A model generated the notes under the pieces. It had not been told where the DNA came from. It searched no databases and saw nothing but the letters and a program-made list of their open reading frames with translations. A stretch of DNA of 64,000 nucleotides from Pedobacter sp. MC2016-24 (GTDB taxonomy: Bacteria > Bacteroidota > Bacteroidia > Sphingobacteriales > Sphingobacteriaceae), in NCBI RefSeq assembly GCF_015223055.1, contig NZ_JADFBX010000008.1, positions 124,001-188,000 of the forward strand, read 5' to 3'. How positions within the stretch are numbered: the first letter of the stretch is position 1; each line of letters starts with the position of its first letter. Positions 1-7,739 of the stretch are shown in pieces. A program made the position numbers and the translations under genes.

Positions 1-969
1 AAAACCGGTAAATCCAGAAGGATTACGCAAGGTTACGGGGTACACAATACACAGATCAGTACCTCTGGAAATTCTATTCTGGATAATTACAGTACGCCGG
101 ATGTGCCAAGATTGGTTCAGTTGGTGGAAACTTCAACTTCGAAGGCCAAAGTATTGCTGAAAGCTGCTAATCCTTTGGCTGCTTATGCTACTGAGAATTC
201 TACGATGTTCACCATTAAAAGTAAATCGGGAGATGACCTGTATGCGAGTTTATATAAGCCGGTAGGGTACGATGCAAATAAAAAATATCCGGTAGTGGTT
301 TACTGGTACGGCGGTCCGCATGCACAATTGGTTACCAATGGCTGGAATGCCGGTACCGGTGACTATTGGTTCAGATATATGGCTGAACGTGGTTATGTGG
401 TGCTTTCTCTGGATGTAAGGGGAAGTGATAACCGTGGTAAGGCCTTTGAACAATCGATGTTCCGCCACGCAGGTGATGTGCAGATGGAAGACATGATGAG
501 TGCTGTTGATTATTTAAAAAGTCAGCCGTACGTAGATGCTGACCATATGGGCTTGTTTGGCTGGAGCTTTGGCGGTTTCGCTACAACTGATTTTATGCTG
601 ACACACCCGGGTGTGTTTAAAGCTGCGGTTGCCGGCGGACCGGTAATCAACTGGCAGTTCTATGAAATTATGTATACGGAACGGTATATGGATACGCCTC
701 AGGAAAATCCTGAAGGTTATGCCGCAACCTACCTGAGCAATAAAGTAGATCAGTTGAAAGGTAAATTGTTGTTGATCCATGGTCAGCAGGATCCGGTAGT
801 TGTGCAACAACATTCTGTTGATTTTGTGAAACATGCGGTAGATAAAGGGGTACAGGTGGATTATATGATTTATCCTGGTCATGAGCACAATGTATTGGGA
901 AAAGACCGGGTTCATCTTTATCAGAAAGTAACGGATTACTTTGAGCTTTATCTTAAGGAGAAAAAATAA
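1..969 (+). CDS. Dipeptidyl-peptidase IV family serine peptidase (S9B), C-terminal part
   Basis: The reading frame is open from the first base of the window, so only the last ~322 residues are present and the 5' end lies outside. The visible part is the alpha/beta-hydrolase domain of a prolyl-oligopeptidase family peptidase, which removes X-Pro dipeptides from peptides, normally in the periplasm. The nucleophile elbow GWSFGG has its Ser codon at 565-567. The likely acid Asp is in HGQQDPV (790-792) and the catalytic His is in GHEHN (880-888). The YWYGGPH and DVRGSDNRG segments are also typical. The beta-propeller domain is missing because of the window edge, not truncation. A repeat element starts at the stop codon and a strong terminator follows at 1060-1093. 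The S9 call is firm; S9B/DPP-IV rather than another S9 subfamily is likely. Confidence 0.9.
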   Translation, partial: KTGKSRRITQGYGVHNTQISTSGNSILDNYSTPDVPRLVQLVETSTSKAKVLLKAANPLAAYATENSTMFTIKSKSGDDLYASLYKPVGYDANKKYPVVVYWYGGPHAQLVTNGWNAGTGDYWFRYMAERGYVVLSLDVRGSDNRGKAFEQSMFRHAGDVQMEDMMSAVDYLKSQPYVDADHMGLFGWSFGGFATTDFMLTHPGVFKAAVAGGPVINWQFYEIMYTERYMDTPQENPEGYAATYLSNKVDQLKGKLLLIHGQQDPVVVQQHSVDFVKHAVDKGVQVDYMIYPGHEHNVLGKDRVHLYQKVTDYFELYLKEKK

Positions 970-1046
970 CCGTTCTCTTCAGAGACTGGAATCTTTTGCC
1001 GGAGAAGGCAAGATTCCTGAGGTCTCTTCTGAGCAGGTGATTTTTT
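961..1046 (+). repeat. Dispersed 3'-flank inverted-repeat element, copy D
   Basis: This is the most diverged of four related elements (others at 5824, 6199 and 30202). It begins inside the stop codon of the peptidase gene, in the same sense. The outer arm TAACCGTTCTC faces GAGCAGGTGA, and the next arm TTCAGAGAC pairs with GTCTCTTCTGA. The inner hairpin is GGAATCTTTTGCC facing GGCAAGATTCC around a GGAGAA loop. The conserved left arm (ACCGTTCT, then CAGAGACTGG) matches the other copies; the centre differs. Confidence 0.7.
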
Positions 1047-1059
1047 AGTAAAAGTAGAA

Positions 1060-1093
1060 GGGGGCAGTGCTATTTGTACTGTCCCCTTTTTTT
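1060..1093 (+). terminator. Rho-independent terminator after the peptidase gene
   Basis: GGGGGCAGTGC (1060-1070) pairs with GTACTGTCCCC (1076-1086) over 11 bp with two G-U pairs. The loop is TATTT and seven T follow (1087-1093). It ends the transcript of the peptidase gene. Confidence 0.85.
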
Positions 1094-1370
1094 GCTAAAA
1101 TGCAAGGAGTACTTAGTTTTCTGTATTATTGGTGCTTTTTCTATTAACATGCAGGGTGCTCATTTTGTAGTTTCTTGTTTTATTGGTGCAGCATCTCTTG
1201 TTCGTATACAGGCGTACTTTGTGTAGTTTCATGTGTTGTCGTTTTCGTGTATTATCGTTGCAGGTTGTATGATCAGAATGTTGGGGACTTTTTGTATGTT
1301 CATTTTTTATTTTTCAGGACTAAGGGATTTGGTGTTGTCGGGAGACCTACTGTTAAACAACGAATAAAAA
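1094..1370. other. Intergenic region upstream of the fecR-like gene
   Basis: No gene is supported here. The stretch is T-rich and contains loosely repeated phrases such as TGTAGTTTC near 1166 and 1220 and ATTGGTGC near 1126 and 1180. I see no clear TAnnTTTG promoter close to the fecR start at 1371. Confidence 0.5.
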
Positions 1371-2480
1371 ATGAACCATTCTGAAGAACCAAATCAACAC
1401 GAAGCGCTTGCCGCCAAATGGATTGACAAAACGATCAGTCCGGAGCAGGCTGAAGCATTTAATTCCTGGTACGACAAGGGGCAGGACCAACCGCTGGTCA
1501 TTCCCGCTGATTTTGTAGCCGATGCCGAAACGCATAAGGAACGGATTTATCAAAAGGTTTTGCAGGACCTTGAGGTAGAGATTGAGCCTGCAAGGAAGTT
1601 GTGGTGGCGGATGCCTTTGATTGCGGCTGTTTTACTGATTTTAACGGTTGTGGTTTATTTTTATGTGCAGACACCTGTGCGTTATGATTTGGCTAAGCTG
1701 GCGAGATCGTATAGCCGGGGTAGCAAAATCGCGGTATGGTATAAAGCGGATGGAACAGAGGTGCTTTTGAAGGATTCTGTTTTTATGGCGAACCTTCAGT
1801 CGGGACATGCCGCTCCCGGATCGGTCAATAAGCTGGTTACACCCAATGGAAGTAGTTTTAAAGTGATTTTGCAGGATGGAACAAAAGTTTGGCTGGAAGC
1901 AGGCAGTTCGTTAATCTATCCTCCTGTTTTTGATATGCATAAGCGTGTGGTACAGTTATCAGGAGAAGCGCATTTTGAGGTTACACACCAGGCTGCTCAG
2001 CCTTTTCATGTCGAAGTTCGAAACAGGAAAGATCATTTGGATGTAGAAGTGACCGGGACTAAATTCGATGTAATGGGGTATCCGGATGACGAAGAGATCA
2101 GGACACATGTATTTGAAGGGAGTGTTAAAGTGCGTGGTGGTGGAGCGATTGAGACGTTAATTAAGGGGGAGCAGATTAGTTTCGACAAGGGTTTCTTTTC
2201 TCCCAAGGTGCTTCGCCCGGAGAAAGAATGGTTGATGTGGAAGACGCAGCTGGAATTTGACAATGAAGATCTTCGTCAGGTAGTTCGTAAGATTGCCAGG
2301 TCTTACAACATGGATGTGGCTTATGCTGGAAGACCAGGCGATATGCGTTTGTCAGGTATGTTAAGATACAGAGATGATTTAAAGAAAACATTGTATATTA
2401 TCGAGGCGGTATCGGGATGCCGGTTCGAAATTAAAGGGGATACAATTGTCGTTTTGGAATACCCTAAACCTGCTTACTGA
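1371..2480 (+). CDS. FecR-family anti-sigma factor
   Basis: The 369-residue protein has a short cytoplasmic N-terminal part (residues 1-78), a single membrane segment around residues 79-100 (LWWRMP, then a hydrophobic run) and a periplasmic part. The periplasmic part carries the FecR domain, with motifs such as TPNGSSFKVILQDGTKVWLEA and VEVTGTKFDV, and a C-terminal DUF4974-like domain (LEFDNEDLRQVVRKIARSYN). Such proteins hold an ECF sigma factor at the membrane and release it when a TonB-dependent receptor signals. The sigma gene follows with a 1-nt gap. The gene order is anti-sigma first, the reverse of the usual Bacteroidota order, and no TonB receptor gene adjoins, so the signalling partner must be elsewhere. 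The family call is firm. Confidence 0.9.
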   Translation: MNHSEEPNQHEALAAKWIDKTISPEQAEAFNSWYDKGQDQPLVIPADFVADAETHKERIYQKVLQDLEVEIEPARKLWWRMPLIAAVLLILTVVVYFYVQTPVRYDLAKLARSYSRGSKIAVWYKADGTEVLLKDSVFMANLQSGHAAPGSVNKLVTPNGSSFKVILQDGTKVWLEAGSSLIYPPVFDMHKRVVQLSGEAHFEVTHQAAQPFHVEVRNRKDHLDVEVTGTKFDVMGYPDDEEIRTHVFEGSVKVRGGGAIETLIKGEQISFDKGFFSPKVLRPEKEWLMWKTQLEFDNEDLRQVVRKIARSYNMDVAYAGRPGDMRLSGMLRYRDDLKKTLYIIEAVSGCRFEIKGDTIVVLEYPKPAY

Positions 2481-2481
2481 G

Positions 2482-3045
2482 ATGGAGAATTATAAGATTT
2501 TCAGCGATGTCGAACTGGTTGCTGCGCTGAAAAGGGGAGACCAGGCAGCGTTTACCGAGATTTACAACCGGTATTGGGATAAGCTTTTCAGTATGGCCGG
2601 GCATAAGCTTGACCGTTTGGAAGATGCCGAAGAAGTCGTGCAGGGGATTTTTGTGTCCTTGTGGAACCGTCGTTTGGATTTGGCAATTACGACCACCTTA
2701 AGTGCTTACCTGGCCGTGTCTACCAAATATCGGGTGATCAAAGTGTTGAATAAACAATTTCACCAGAAAAAGTATGCGGAAAGTCTGGGGAGTTATGGCT
2801 TACTGGATGATTCTACACAGGAATGGCTGGAATTTATGGAGTTAAAAGGGCGCCTGGAGGTATTGGTGAGCGGGCTTCCTGAGAAATGCCAATTGGTTTA
2901 CCGGATGAGCAGGGAGCAGGGCTTTAGTCAGAAACAAATCGCCAGTGAACTGGACATCTCTGAAAAAACAGTAGAAGCACATTTGGGCAAGGCCACGAAA
3001 AAGATCCGTTCCAGTTTGAATGGTTTTTTAATGCTGCTTTTGTAG
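2482..3045 (+). CDS. ECF RNA polymerase sigma factor (sigma-70 family)
   Basis: From ATG 2482 the product is 187 residues. I chose this start because it follows the fecR stop (2478-2480) directly; an in-frame ATG at 2446 lies inside fecR. Region 2 is seen in LVAALKRGDQAAFTEIYNRY and LEDAEEVVQGIFVSLW. Region 4 is the helix-turn-helix around QKQIASELDISEKTVEAHL near the C-terminus. It matches the Bacteroidota ECF group paired with FecR anti-sigma factors, and the 1-nt gap suggests translational coupling. The targets are unknown: the SusC gene at 7740 has a different, GntR-type regulator beside it. Confidence 0.9.
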   Translation: MENYKIFSDVELVAALKRGDQAAFTEIYNRYWDKLFSMAGHKLDRLEDAEEVVQGIFVSLWNRRLDLAITTTLSAYLAVSTKYRVIKVLNKQFHQKKYAESLGSYGLLDDSTQEWLEFMELKGRLEVLVSGLPEKCQLVYRMSREQGFSQKQIASELDISEKTVEAHLGKATKKIRSSLNGFLMLLL

Positions 3046-3074
3046 TGCAATCCTGGCCCTTGTCTGGTTTCTTT

Positions 3075-3099
3075 TTGTTCGCAATAAATCTTAGATTTG
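3075..3099 (+). promoter_or_regulatory. Possible valS promoter
   Basis: The box TAGATTTG (3092-3099) matches the Bacteroidota -7 consensus TAnnTTTG. A TTG lies at 3075-3077, but the 14-bp spacing is shorter than the usual 17-21, so the -33 assignment is weak. Predicted start near 3103, leader about 54 nt. Confidence 0.35.
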
Positions 3100-3156
3100 C
3101 AGGATTATAAGAATAGATAATCTATTCATTGTATCGCACTGAATCTTAACATATCA

Positions 3157-5829
3157 ATGAGCATTTCTACAAAATACGATCCTGCAGCAACAGAAGACAA
3201 ATGGTACAGTTACTGGCTTTCTAAGAAGTTCTTTCATTCGGAGCCGGATGAGCGTGAACCTTATACTATTGTAATTCCGCCACCGAATGTCACTGGGGTC
3301 CTACACATGGGCCACATGCTAAACAATACGATTCAGGATGTATTGATCCGTAAAGCACGGATGCAAGGTAAAAATGCCTGTTGGGTACCTGGAACAGATC
3401 ATGCCTCTATTGCCACGGAAGCGAAGGTGGTAGCGATGCTTAAAGAGCGTGGGATCAATAAAACCGACATCACCCGCGAGGAGTTTTTAAAGTACGCCTG
3501 GGAATGGAAAGAAAAATACGGTGGTATCATCCTGGATCAGCTGAAAAAGCTGGGTGCAAGTTGTGACTGGGACCGTACGCGTTTTACCATGGAAGAGGAT
3601 TTGTCAGATGCCGTAATCGACAGTTTTATTCATCTGTACAAAAAAGGCTGGATTTACAGAGGTATCAGGATGGTAAACTGGGATCCTGCTGGTAAAACTG
3701 CCGTTTCTGATGAAGAGGTAATCCGTAAAGAAGTTAATCAAAAGCTATATTACATCAATTATACGATCTCTGGATCCGAGGATTTCATTACGATTGCAAC
3801 CACCAGACCGGAAACGATTATGGCGGATTCTGCAATCTGTATCAATCCGAATGATGAACGCTATACACACTTAAAGGGTAAAAAAGTATTTGTGCCTTTG
3901 ATTAACCGGGAGATTCCGGTAATTGAAGATGAATATGTAACGATGGATTTTGGTACCGGATGTCTGAAAGTAACACCAGCACATGATTTGAATGATTATG
4001 AGCTTGGTGTGAAACACAAGTTGCCGGTAATCGACATCTTGAATGATGATGGTACGCTAAACGAACTGGCGGTAATTTTAGTAGGTGAGGATCGTTTTGC
4101 AGCCCGTAAAAAAATTGCGGTATTGCTGGAAGAGGCGGGTCACCTGGCTAAGGTTGAAGATTATAAATCGCAGGTCGGATTTTCTGAAAGAACCAATGCT
4201 GCCATTGAACCGAAATTGTCTTTGCAATGGTTCTGTAAAATGGACCAGATGGCGAAGCCTGCATTGGACGATGTATTAAACGGTGATGTAAAATTGATTC
4301 CGGAAAAATTCCAGAATACTTACCGCCACTGGATGGAAAATGTACGCGACTGGAACATCAGTCGGCAGCTGTGGTGGGGACAACAAATTCCTGCCTGGTA
4401 CGACAATCAGGGTAATTGGGTCGTTGCCAAGACTAAACCTGAAGCCCTGGACGAGTTTTTAAAGCTTAAGGATACAGATGGTACTTTCAGTGCGGAAGAA
4501 GCCGCTGGTTTTAAACACCAGTTGGAGCCATTTGTTAGCCAGGATCCGGATGTAATGGACACCTGGTTCTCTTCCTGGTTATGGCCAATTTCGGTATTTG
4601 ATGGGTTTAAGAATCCGGATAATCCAGATATCAATTATTATTATCCAACCAATGACCTGGTGACTGCCCCTGAGATTTTGTTCTTCTGGGTAGCGCGTAT
4701 GATCATGGCTGGTCATGAATTCAGGGGACAAAAACCTTTCACCAATGTGTACCTGACTGGTATTGTTCGGGATAAACTGGGTCGTAAAATGTCCAAATCT
4801 TTAGGTAACTCTCCTGATCCGATCGGACTGATTGAGAAATATGGTGCCGATGGGGTTCGTGTAGGCATGTTGCTTTGCTCTCCGGCAGGAAATGACCTGA
4901 TGTTTGATGAAAGCTATTGTGAGCAGGGCAGAAACTTTGCCAACAAGATCTGGAACGCTTTCCGTTTGGTAAAAGGCTGGGAAGTAGATGAAACCTTGCA
5001 GAATCCCAATGAACAGGCCATTGCCTGGTTTGACAACCGTTTCAATGAAGCTTTGGCTGAAATTGAAGATAACTTTAAACAGTACAGGTTATCGGAAGCT
5101 TTAATGGCTACCTATAAATTGGTTTGGGACGATTTCTGTGCCTGGTACCTGGAGATGGTGAAGCCTGCTTATCAGCATCCAATTGATCCGGCAACAGTGA
5201 AAGCAACGCTTGGTTATTTTGAACGCATTTTGAAATTGCTGCATCCATTCATGCCGTTCTTAACGGAAGAGTTGTATCATGATGAACTGTTTGGTGAAAA
5301 AGGAGAAATGGACTGCATCATCGTAGCCAATTATCCAACCATTGGTGGTATTGATACTGCATTGCTTAAAGATGTGGAAGTCCTGAAACAGCTTGTGGCA
5401 GAAATTCGTAATGTGCGCAATACCAAACAGATTTCTCCTAAAGATGCTTTGCCCTTGAGTTTGAAAGTGAACTCCGGTCTGGATTATAGCAAATGGTTGA
5501 ACATTATTGGCAAGCTGACCAATGTGGATGCTTTTGATTTTGTAACTGAGAAAGTAAGTGGTGCGGCAAACTTCATGGTAGGGAATGATGAGTTCTTTAT
5601 CCAGCTGAACGAGACCATTGATGTAGAAGCGGAAAAAGAACGCTTAAATGCAGATCTGGTGTATTTACAAGGCTTCCTGAAATCGGTGGATGCCAAATTG
5701 AGTAATGAACGGTTTGTACAAAATGCGAAACCGGAGATTATTCAAAATGAACGCAATAAGAAAGCTGATGCGGAAGGGAAGATTAAAATCATCCAAGAAA
5801 GTTTGGGGGAATTAAGTTTAATAAAATAA
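3157..5829 (+). CDS. valS: Valyl-tRNA synthetase
   Basis: The enzyme charges tRNA-Val with valine in the cytoplasm. The 890-residue length is normal for bacterial ValRS. The class I signatures are HMGH at residues 50-53, inside the family string PPPNVTGVLHMGH, and KMSKS at 544-548. Between them lies the editing (CP1) domain with TTRPET and the adjoining AICINPND. The anticodon-binding domain includes DDFCAWYLEMVKP, and the C-terminal ~70 residues form the usual ValRS coiled coil (VEAEKERLNADLVYLQ). It is a single-gene unit: the next features downstream are a repeat element and a terminator, and the following gene is convergent. Confidence 0.98.
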   Translation: MSISTKYDPAATEDKWYSYWLSKKFFHSEPDEREPYTIVIPPPNVTGVLHMGHMLNNTIQDVLIRKARMQGKNACWVPGTDHASIATEAKVVAMLKERGINKTDITREEFLKYAWEWKEKYGGIILDQLKKLGASCDWDRTRFTMEEDLSDAVIDSFIHLYKKGWIYRGIRMVNWDPAGKTAVSDEEVIRKEVNQKLYYINYTISGSEDFITIATTRPETIMADSAICINPNDERYTHLKGKKVFVPLINREIPVIEDEYVTMDFGTGCLKVTPAHDLNDYELGVKHKLPVIDILNDDGTLNELAVILVGEDRFAARKKIAVLLEEAGHLAKVEDYKSQVGFSERTNAAIEPKLSLQWFCKMDQMAKPALDDVLNGDVKLIPEKFQNTYRHWMENVRDWNISRQLWWGQQIPAWYDNQGNWVVAKTKPEALDEFLKLKDTDGTFSAEEAAGFKHQLEPFVSQDPDVMDTWFSSWLWPISVFDGFKNPDNPDINYYYPTNDLVTAPEILFFWVARMIMAGHEFRGQKPFTNVYLTGIVRDKLGRKMSKSLGNSPDPIGLIEKYGADGVRVGMLLCSPAGNDLMFDESYCEQGRNFANKIWNAFRLVKGWEVDETLQNPNEQAIAWFDNRFNEALAEIEDNFKQYRLSEALMATYKLVWDDFCAWYLEMVKPAYQHPIDPATVKATLGYFERILKLLHPFMPFLTEELYHDELFGEKGEMDCIIVANYPTIGGIDTALLKDVEVLKQLVAEIRNVRNTKQISPKDALPLSLKVNSGLDYSKWLNIIGKLTNVDAFDFVTEKVSGAANFMVGNDEFFIQLNETIDVEAEKERLNADLVYLQGFLKSVDAKLSNERFVQNAKPEIIQNERNKKADAEGKIKIIQESLGELSLIK

Positions 5830-5911
5830 ACCGTACTGTTCTGAGTCTGGCATCTGAGGCGCTGAAAAAGCGCACAGCGCCTAGGCCTCTTCACAGTAGG
5901 TATATTTTATT
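5824..5911 (+). repeat. Dispersed 3'-flank inverted-repeat element, copy C
   Basis: Starts at the valS stop codon and reads in the valS sense. Outer arm AAATAAACCGTACTGT pairs with ACAGTAGGTATATTTT, and AGGCGCT pairs with AGCGCCT around a small inner hairpin. It shares GTCTGGCATCT and CGCCTAGGCCTCTTCACAG with the copy at 30202 read on the minus strand. Where other copies have TTCT/AGAA in the arm, this one has TACTGT/ACAGTA, so pairing is kept. Confidence 0.85.
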
Positions 5912-5942
5912 TTGAACTTAAGTAAAGGAGAAGATCCATATC

Positions 5943-5975
5943 GCATGATGCCTAATTAGCATCATGCTTTTTTTT
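5943..5975 (+). terminator. Rho-independent terminator after valS
   Basis: GCATGATGC (5943-5951) pairs perfectly with GCATCATGC (5959-5967), loop CTAATTA, followed by eight T (5968-5975). The T-run is also the start of the minisatellite. Confidence 0.85.
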
Positions 5976-6102
5976 GCAGGATAGTTTTTTTTGCAGGATA
6001 GTTTTTTTTGCAGGATGTTTTTTTTGCAGGATGTTTTTTTTTGCAGGATAGTTTTTTTGCAGGATAGTTTTTTTGCAGGATAGTTTTTTTTGCAGGATGT
6101 TT
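5968..6102. repeat. Eight-copy 16-17 bp minisatellite (T-run plus GCAGGAT)
   Basis: The unit is a run of 7-10 T followed by GCAGGAT and usually AG. GCAGGAT starts at 5976, 5993, 6010, 6026, 6043, 6059, 6075 and 6092, so the period is 16 or 17 bp. Units differ in T-run length and in having GATAG or GATG. It lies between convergent genes and is not a CRISPR array, since there are no spacers. Copy number is likely to vary by slippage. Confidence 0.9.
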
Positions 6103-6198
6103 ATGTAGTAATGGCTAGGCGGCAGTGTTTAATGTTTAGGTAGTCGTGGTTAGGTGGTAAATGCTTAGGCGATGTTCATGTAATTACTTTATTGCTGC
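6103..6198. other. Spacer between minisatellite and repeat copy B
   Basis: No gene is seen. The stretch is G/T-rich with degenerate echoes of a phrase like TTAGGTGG or CTAGGCGG (around 6115, 6138, 6153 and 6165), possibly a decayed tandem repeat. Confidence 0.4.
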
Positions 6199-6288
6199 AA
6201 AATATACCTTCTCAGACAAGGCCTAGGCGCTTTTGCTCCCCTTCAGGAGCCTAAAGATGCCAGACTTGGAAGAGAATGGTTTATTTTG
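6199..6288 (-). repeat. Dispersed 3'-flank inverted-repeat element, copy B
   Basis: On the minus strand it starts about 8 nt after the stop of the GntR gene, in that gene's sense. Outer arm AAAATAAACCATTCTC faces GAGAAGGTATATTTT. The core GTCTGGCATCTTTAGGCTCC is nearly identical to copy A at 30202, and the centre TCCTGAAGGGGAG forms a small hairpin. Confidence 0.88.
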
Positions 6289-6296
6289 TCTCCTAA

Positions 6297-7346
6297 TTAA
6301 AGCGAATTTCTTAAAATGACCGTTGCGGGGTCTCTCATGGTGACAGTGGTTTTGGTGAGGATGGCTTTTGCCGCTTCTTCACCCATTTTATTGAAATCGG
6401 TACTGATTACAGTAATTCCGTTTTCCAGGATTTCTTTAACAGCGGTATCATTATAGGAAATCAGTCCGATGTCCTTTCCGAGCTTCCATTGGTTTTTACG
6501 GGCCAGTTTAATAATGGAAACATCATCCTGGTCATATCTGCTGAAGGTGATGTAGGCATCGCCATTTTTACAGCGCTTTTCATCTACAGTATTGTAAATG
6601 ATGTGTTTTTTATGGTTCTTTTTGCAGAACACCTCAAATCCCGCGATAACTTCTTTTGCATGAAATGCCTCGAGTGGGGCTATGAGTACCAGTCTGGAGT
6701 ATTTGTCCAGCTGTGGCAGTAACTCCGTCAGGGATTCCTGGATATCTGTCTTGTAGTCCTGATAAATGCAGGTGTAATCACCGCTTAGTATTTTTTCTTC
6801 GTAATCCAATATGATCCGCTTTTGCGGAGGGATGCGGTTGAGTACTTCGGTGGTGTTACCCTGTAAGAATGTGGTGATGACAAAATGCGTGTAATTGGAT
6901 AAATTTTCATCGACCAGTTTTTCAAATACCTTAAAGTTGTGGTGATGAAAATAAACATCAACCTCTGCCTGGCCTTTGATCGTTTCTAAAAAAGATTGAT
7001 AGACCCGGTCTCTTAAAACATTCATTTTATCCAGAATCAGACAAACCCGGTAAGGCTGATACTGGGTCTTTTTCTTTACATAATAACCTTTTCGGTATTC
7101 AGCTTCAATGATCCCCTTTTCTGATAAATAACTGAGCCCCTTTAAGGCAGTTTCTTTACTGATTTTTAATTTTTCAATTAACTGGTTTAAAGAAGGGAGC
7201 CTGTCGTTAATTTTCAGCTCATCTGTTTCAATGAGGTGGTTAATATATTCTGCCAACTGCAAATACTTCATCCTATGTGTAGAGGCCGGGGATGAATCCG
7301 TCTCTATGGTTTTCTTTTCGGTTTTAGATTTTGAATGCTGAGGCAT
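6297..7346 (-). CDS. GntR-type transcriptional regulator with periplasmic-binding-like sensor domain
   Basis: The 349-residue protein has a charged N-terminal tail, a GntR winged helix at about residues 26-92 (LAEYINHLIETDELKINDRLPS, then LKISKETALKGLSYLSEKGII) and a C-terminal LacI/PBP1-like ligand domain. The ligand domain is seen in YRVCLILDKMNV, YTHFVITTFLQGN and IGLISYNDTAVKEIL. This architecture, common beside Bacteroidota sus-like loci, senses a sugar and controls the divergent operon. The gene is divergent from susC, and tandem ACCAAACC motifs lie before both genes. Its own promoter appears to be TTG-N20-TAGTTTTG on the minus strand (7366-7396). The family call is firm; sugar sensing and the operator are inferred. 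Confidence 0.88.
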   Translation of the reverse strand: MPQHSKSKTEKKTIETDSSPASTHRMKYLQLAEYINHLIETDELKINDRLPSLNQLIEKLKISKETALKGLSYLSEKGIIEAEYRKGYYVKKKTQYQPYRVCLILDKMNVLRDRVYQSFLETIKGQAEVDVYFHHHNFKVFEKLVDENLSNYTHFVITTFLQGNTTEVLNRIPPQKRIILDYEEKILSGDYTCIYQDYKTDIQESLTELLPQLDKYSRLVLIAPLEAFHAKEVIAGFEVFCKKNHKKHIIYNTVDEKRCKNGDAYITFSRYDQDDVSIIKLARKNQWKLGKDIGLISYNDTAVKEILENGITVISTDFNKMGEEAAKAILTKTTVTMRDPATVILRNSL

Positions 7347-7365
7347 ATGTTCTTTTGTTGCCTTA

Positions 7366-7396
7366 CAAAACTAAAGATATTTTTGAGAAAATGCAA
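7366..7396 (-). promoter_or_regulatory. Promoter of the GntR regulator gene
   Basis: On the minus strand the -7 box TAGTTTTG (7366-7373) follows TTG (7394-7396) at 20 bp, the Bacteroidota promoter layout. Predicted start about 7362, leader about 15 nt. Confidence 0.6.
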
Positions 7397-7400
7397 TCCA

Positions 7401-7416
7401 TACCAAACCAAACCAA
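7401..7416. promoter_or_regulatory. Candidate GntR operator, regulator side
   Basis: TACCAAACCAAACCAA is a tandem repeat of the phrase ACCAAACC, found again before susC at 7581. It lies just upstream of the -33 of the regulator promoter. Binding by the GntR protein is inferred. Confidence 0.5.
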
Positions 7417-7536
7417 AAAAGGATGTTAAATAATTAGCTTATTCTTTTTGTTTATTTAATTATTTGATTTTTAGAGTTTTGTGTTCTTTTTTTTTAAGTT
7501 GAATGAAATCGGGTTGATAATAAAATGTAAATAATG

Positions 7537-7566
7537 TTTGAAAACTAAGATTAATTTATATTTTTG
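7537..7566 (+). promoter_or_regulatory. Promoter of the susCD operon
   Basis: TTTG (7537-7540), an 18-bp spacer and TATTTTTG (7559-7566) match the Bacteroidota -33 and -7 elements. Predicted start near 7570, giving a leader of about 170 nt before the susC ATG. Confidence 0.6.
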
Positions 7567-7580
7567 TGATGGCGGTTAAA

Positions 7581-7601
7581 ACCAAACCAGACCAAACCAA
7601 A
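7581..7601. promoter_or_regulatory. Candidate GntR operator, susC side
   Basis: Two ACCAAACC units (7581-7588 and 7591-7598), the first running into CAGACC, sit about 10 bp after the predicted start of the susC transcript. A bound repressor here would block the polymerase. The motif recurs at 7401. Confidence 0.5.
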
Positions 7602-7739
7602 TATGAATACTGTATCCTCATCCAAAAAACCGGGCATGATCTATTTTGATATCCCTTTTCCCGCACCACCTGTTTAGCTTGATGTCATTTATTGATTTCA
7701 ACAAGACACGCTCCCATAGACCAAATTATAAACTAATTC

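Noticed and set aside
1110..1260. Repeat of TGTAGTTTC and ATTGGTGC phrases upstream of fecR
   Set aside because: The phrases are short, imperfect and irregularly spaced, which is not above what a T-rich leader gives by chance.
5968..6102. Possible CRISPR array (regularly spaced GCAGGAT)
   Set aside because: The unit is only 16-17 bp and made of T-runs; there are no unique spacers and no cas genes in the window.
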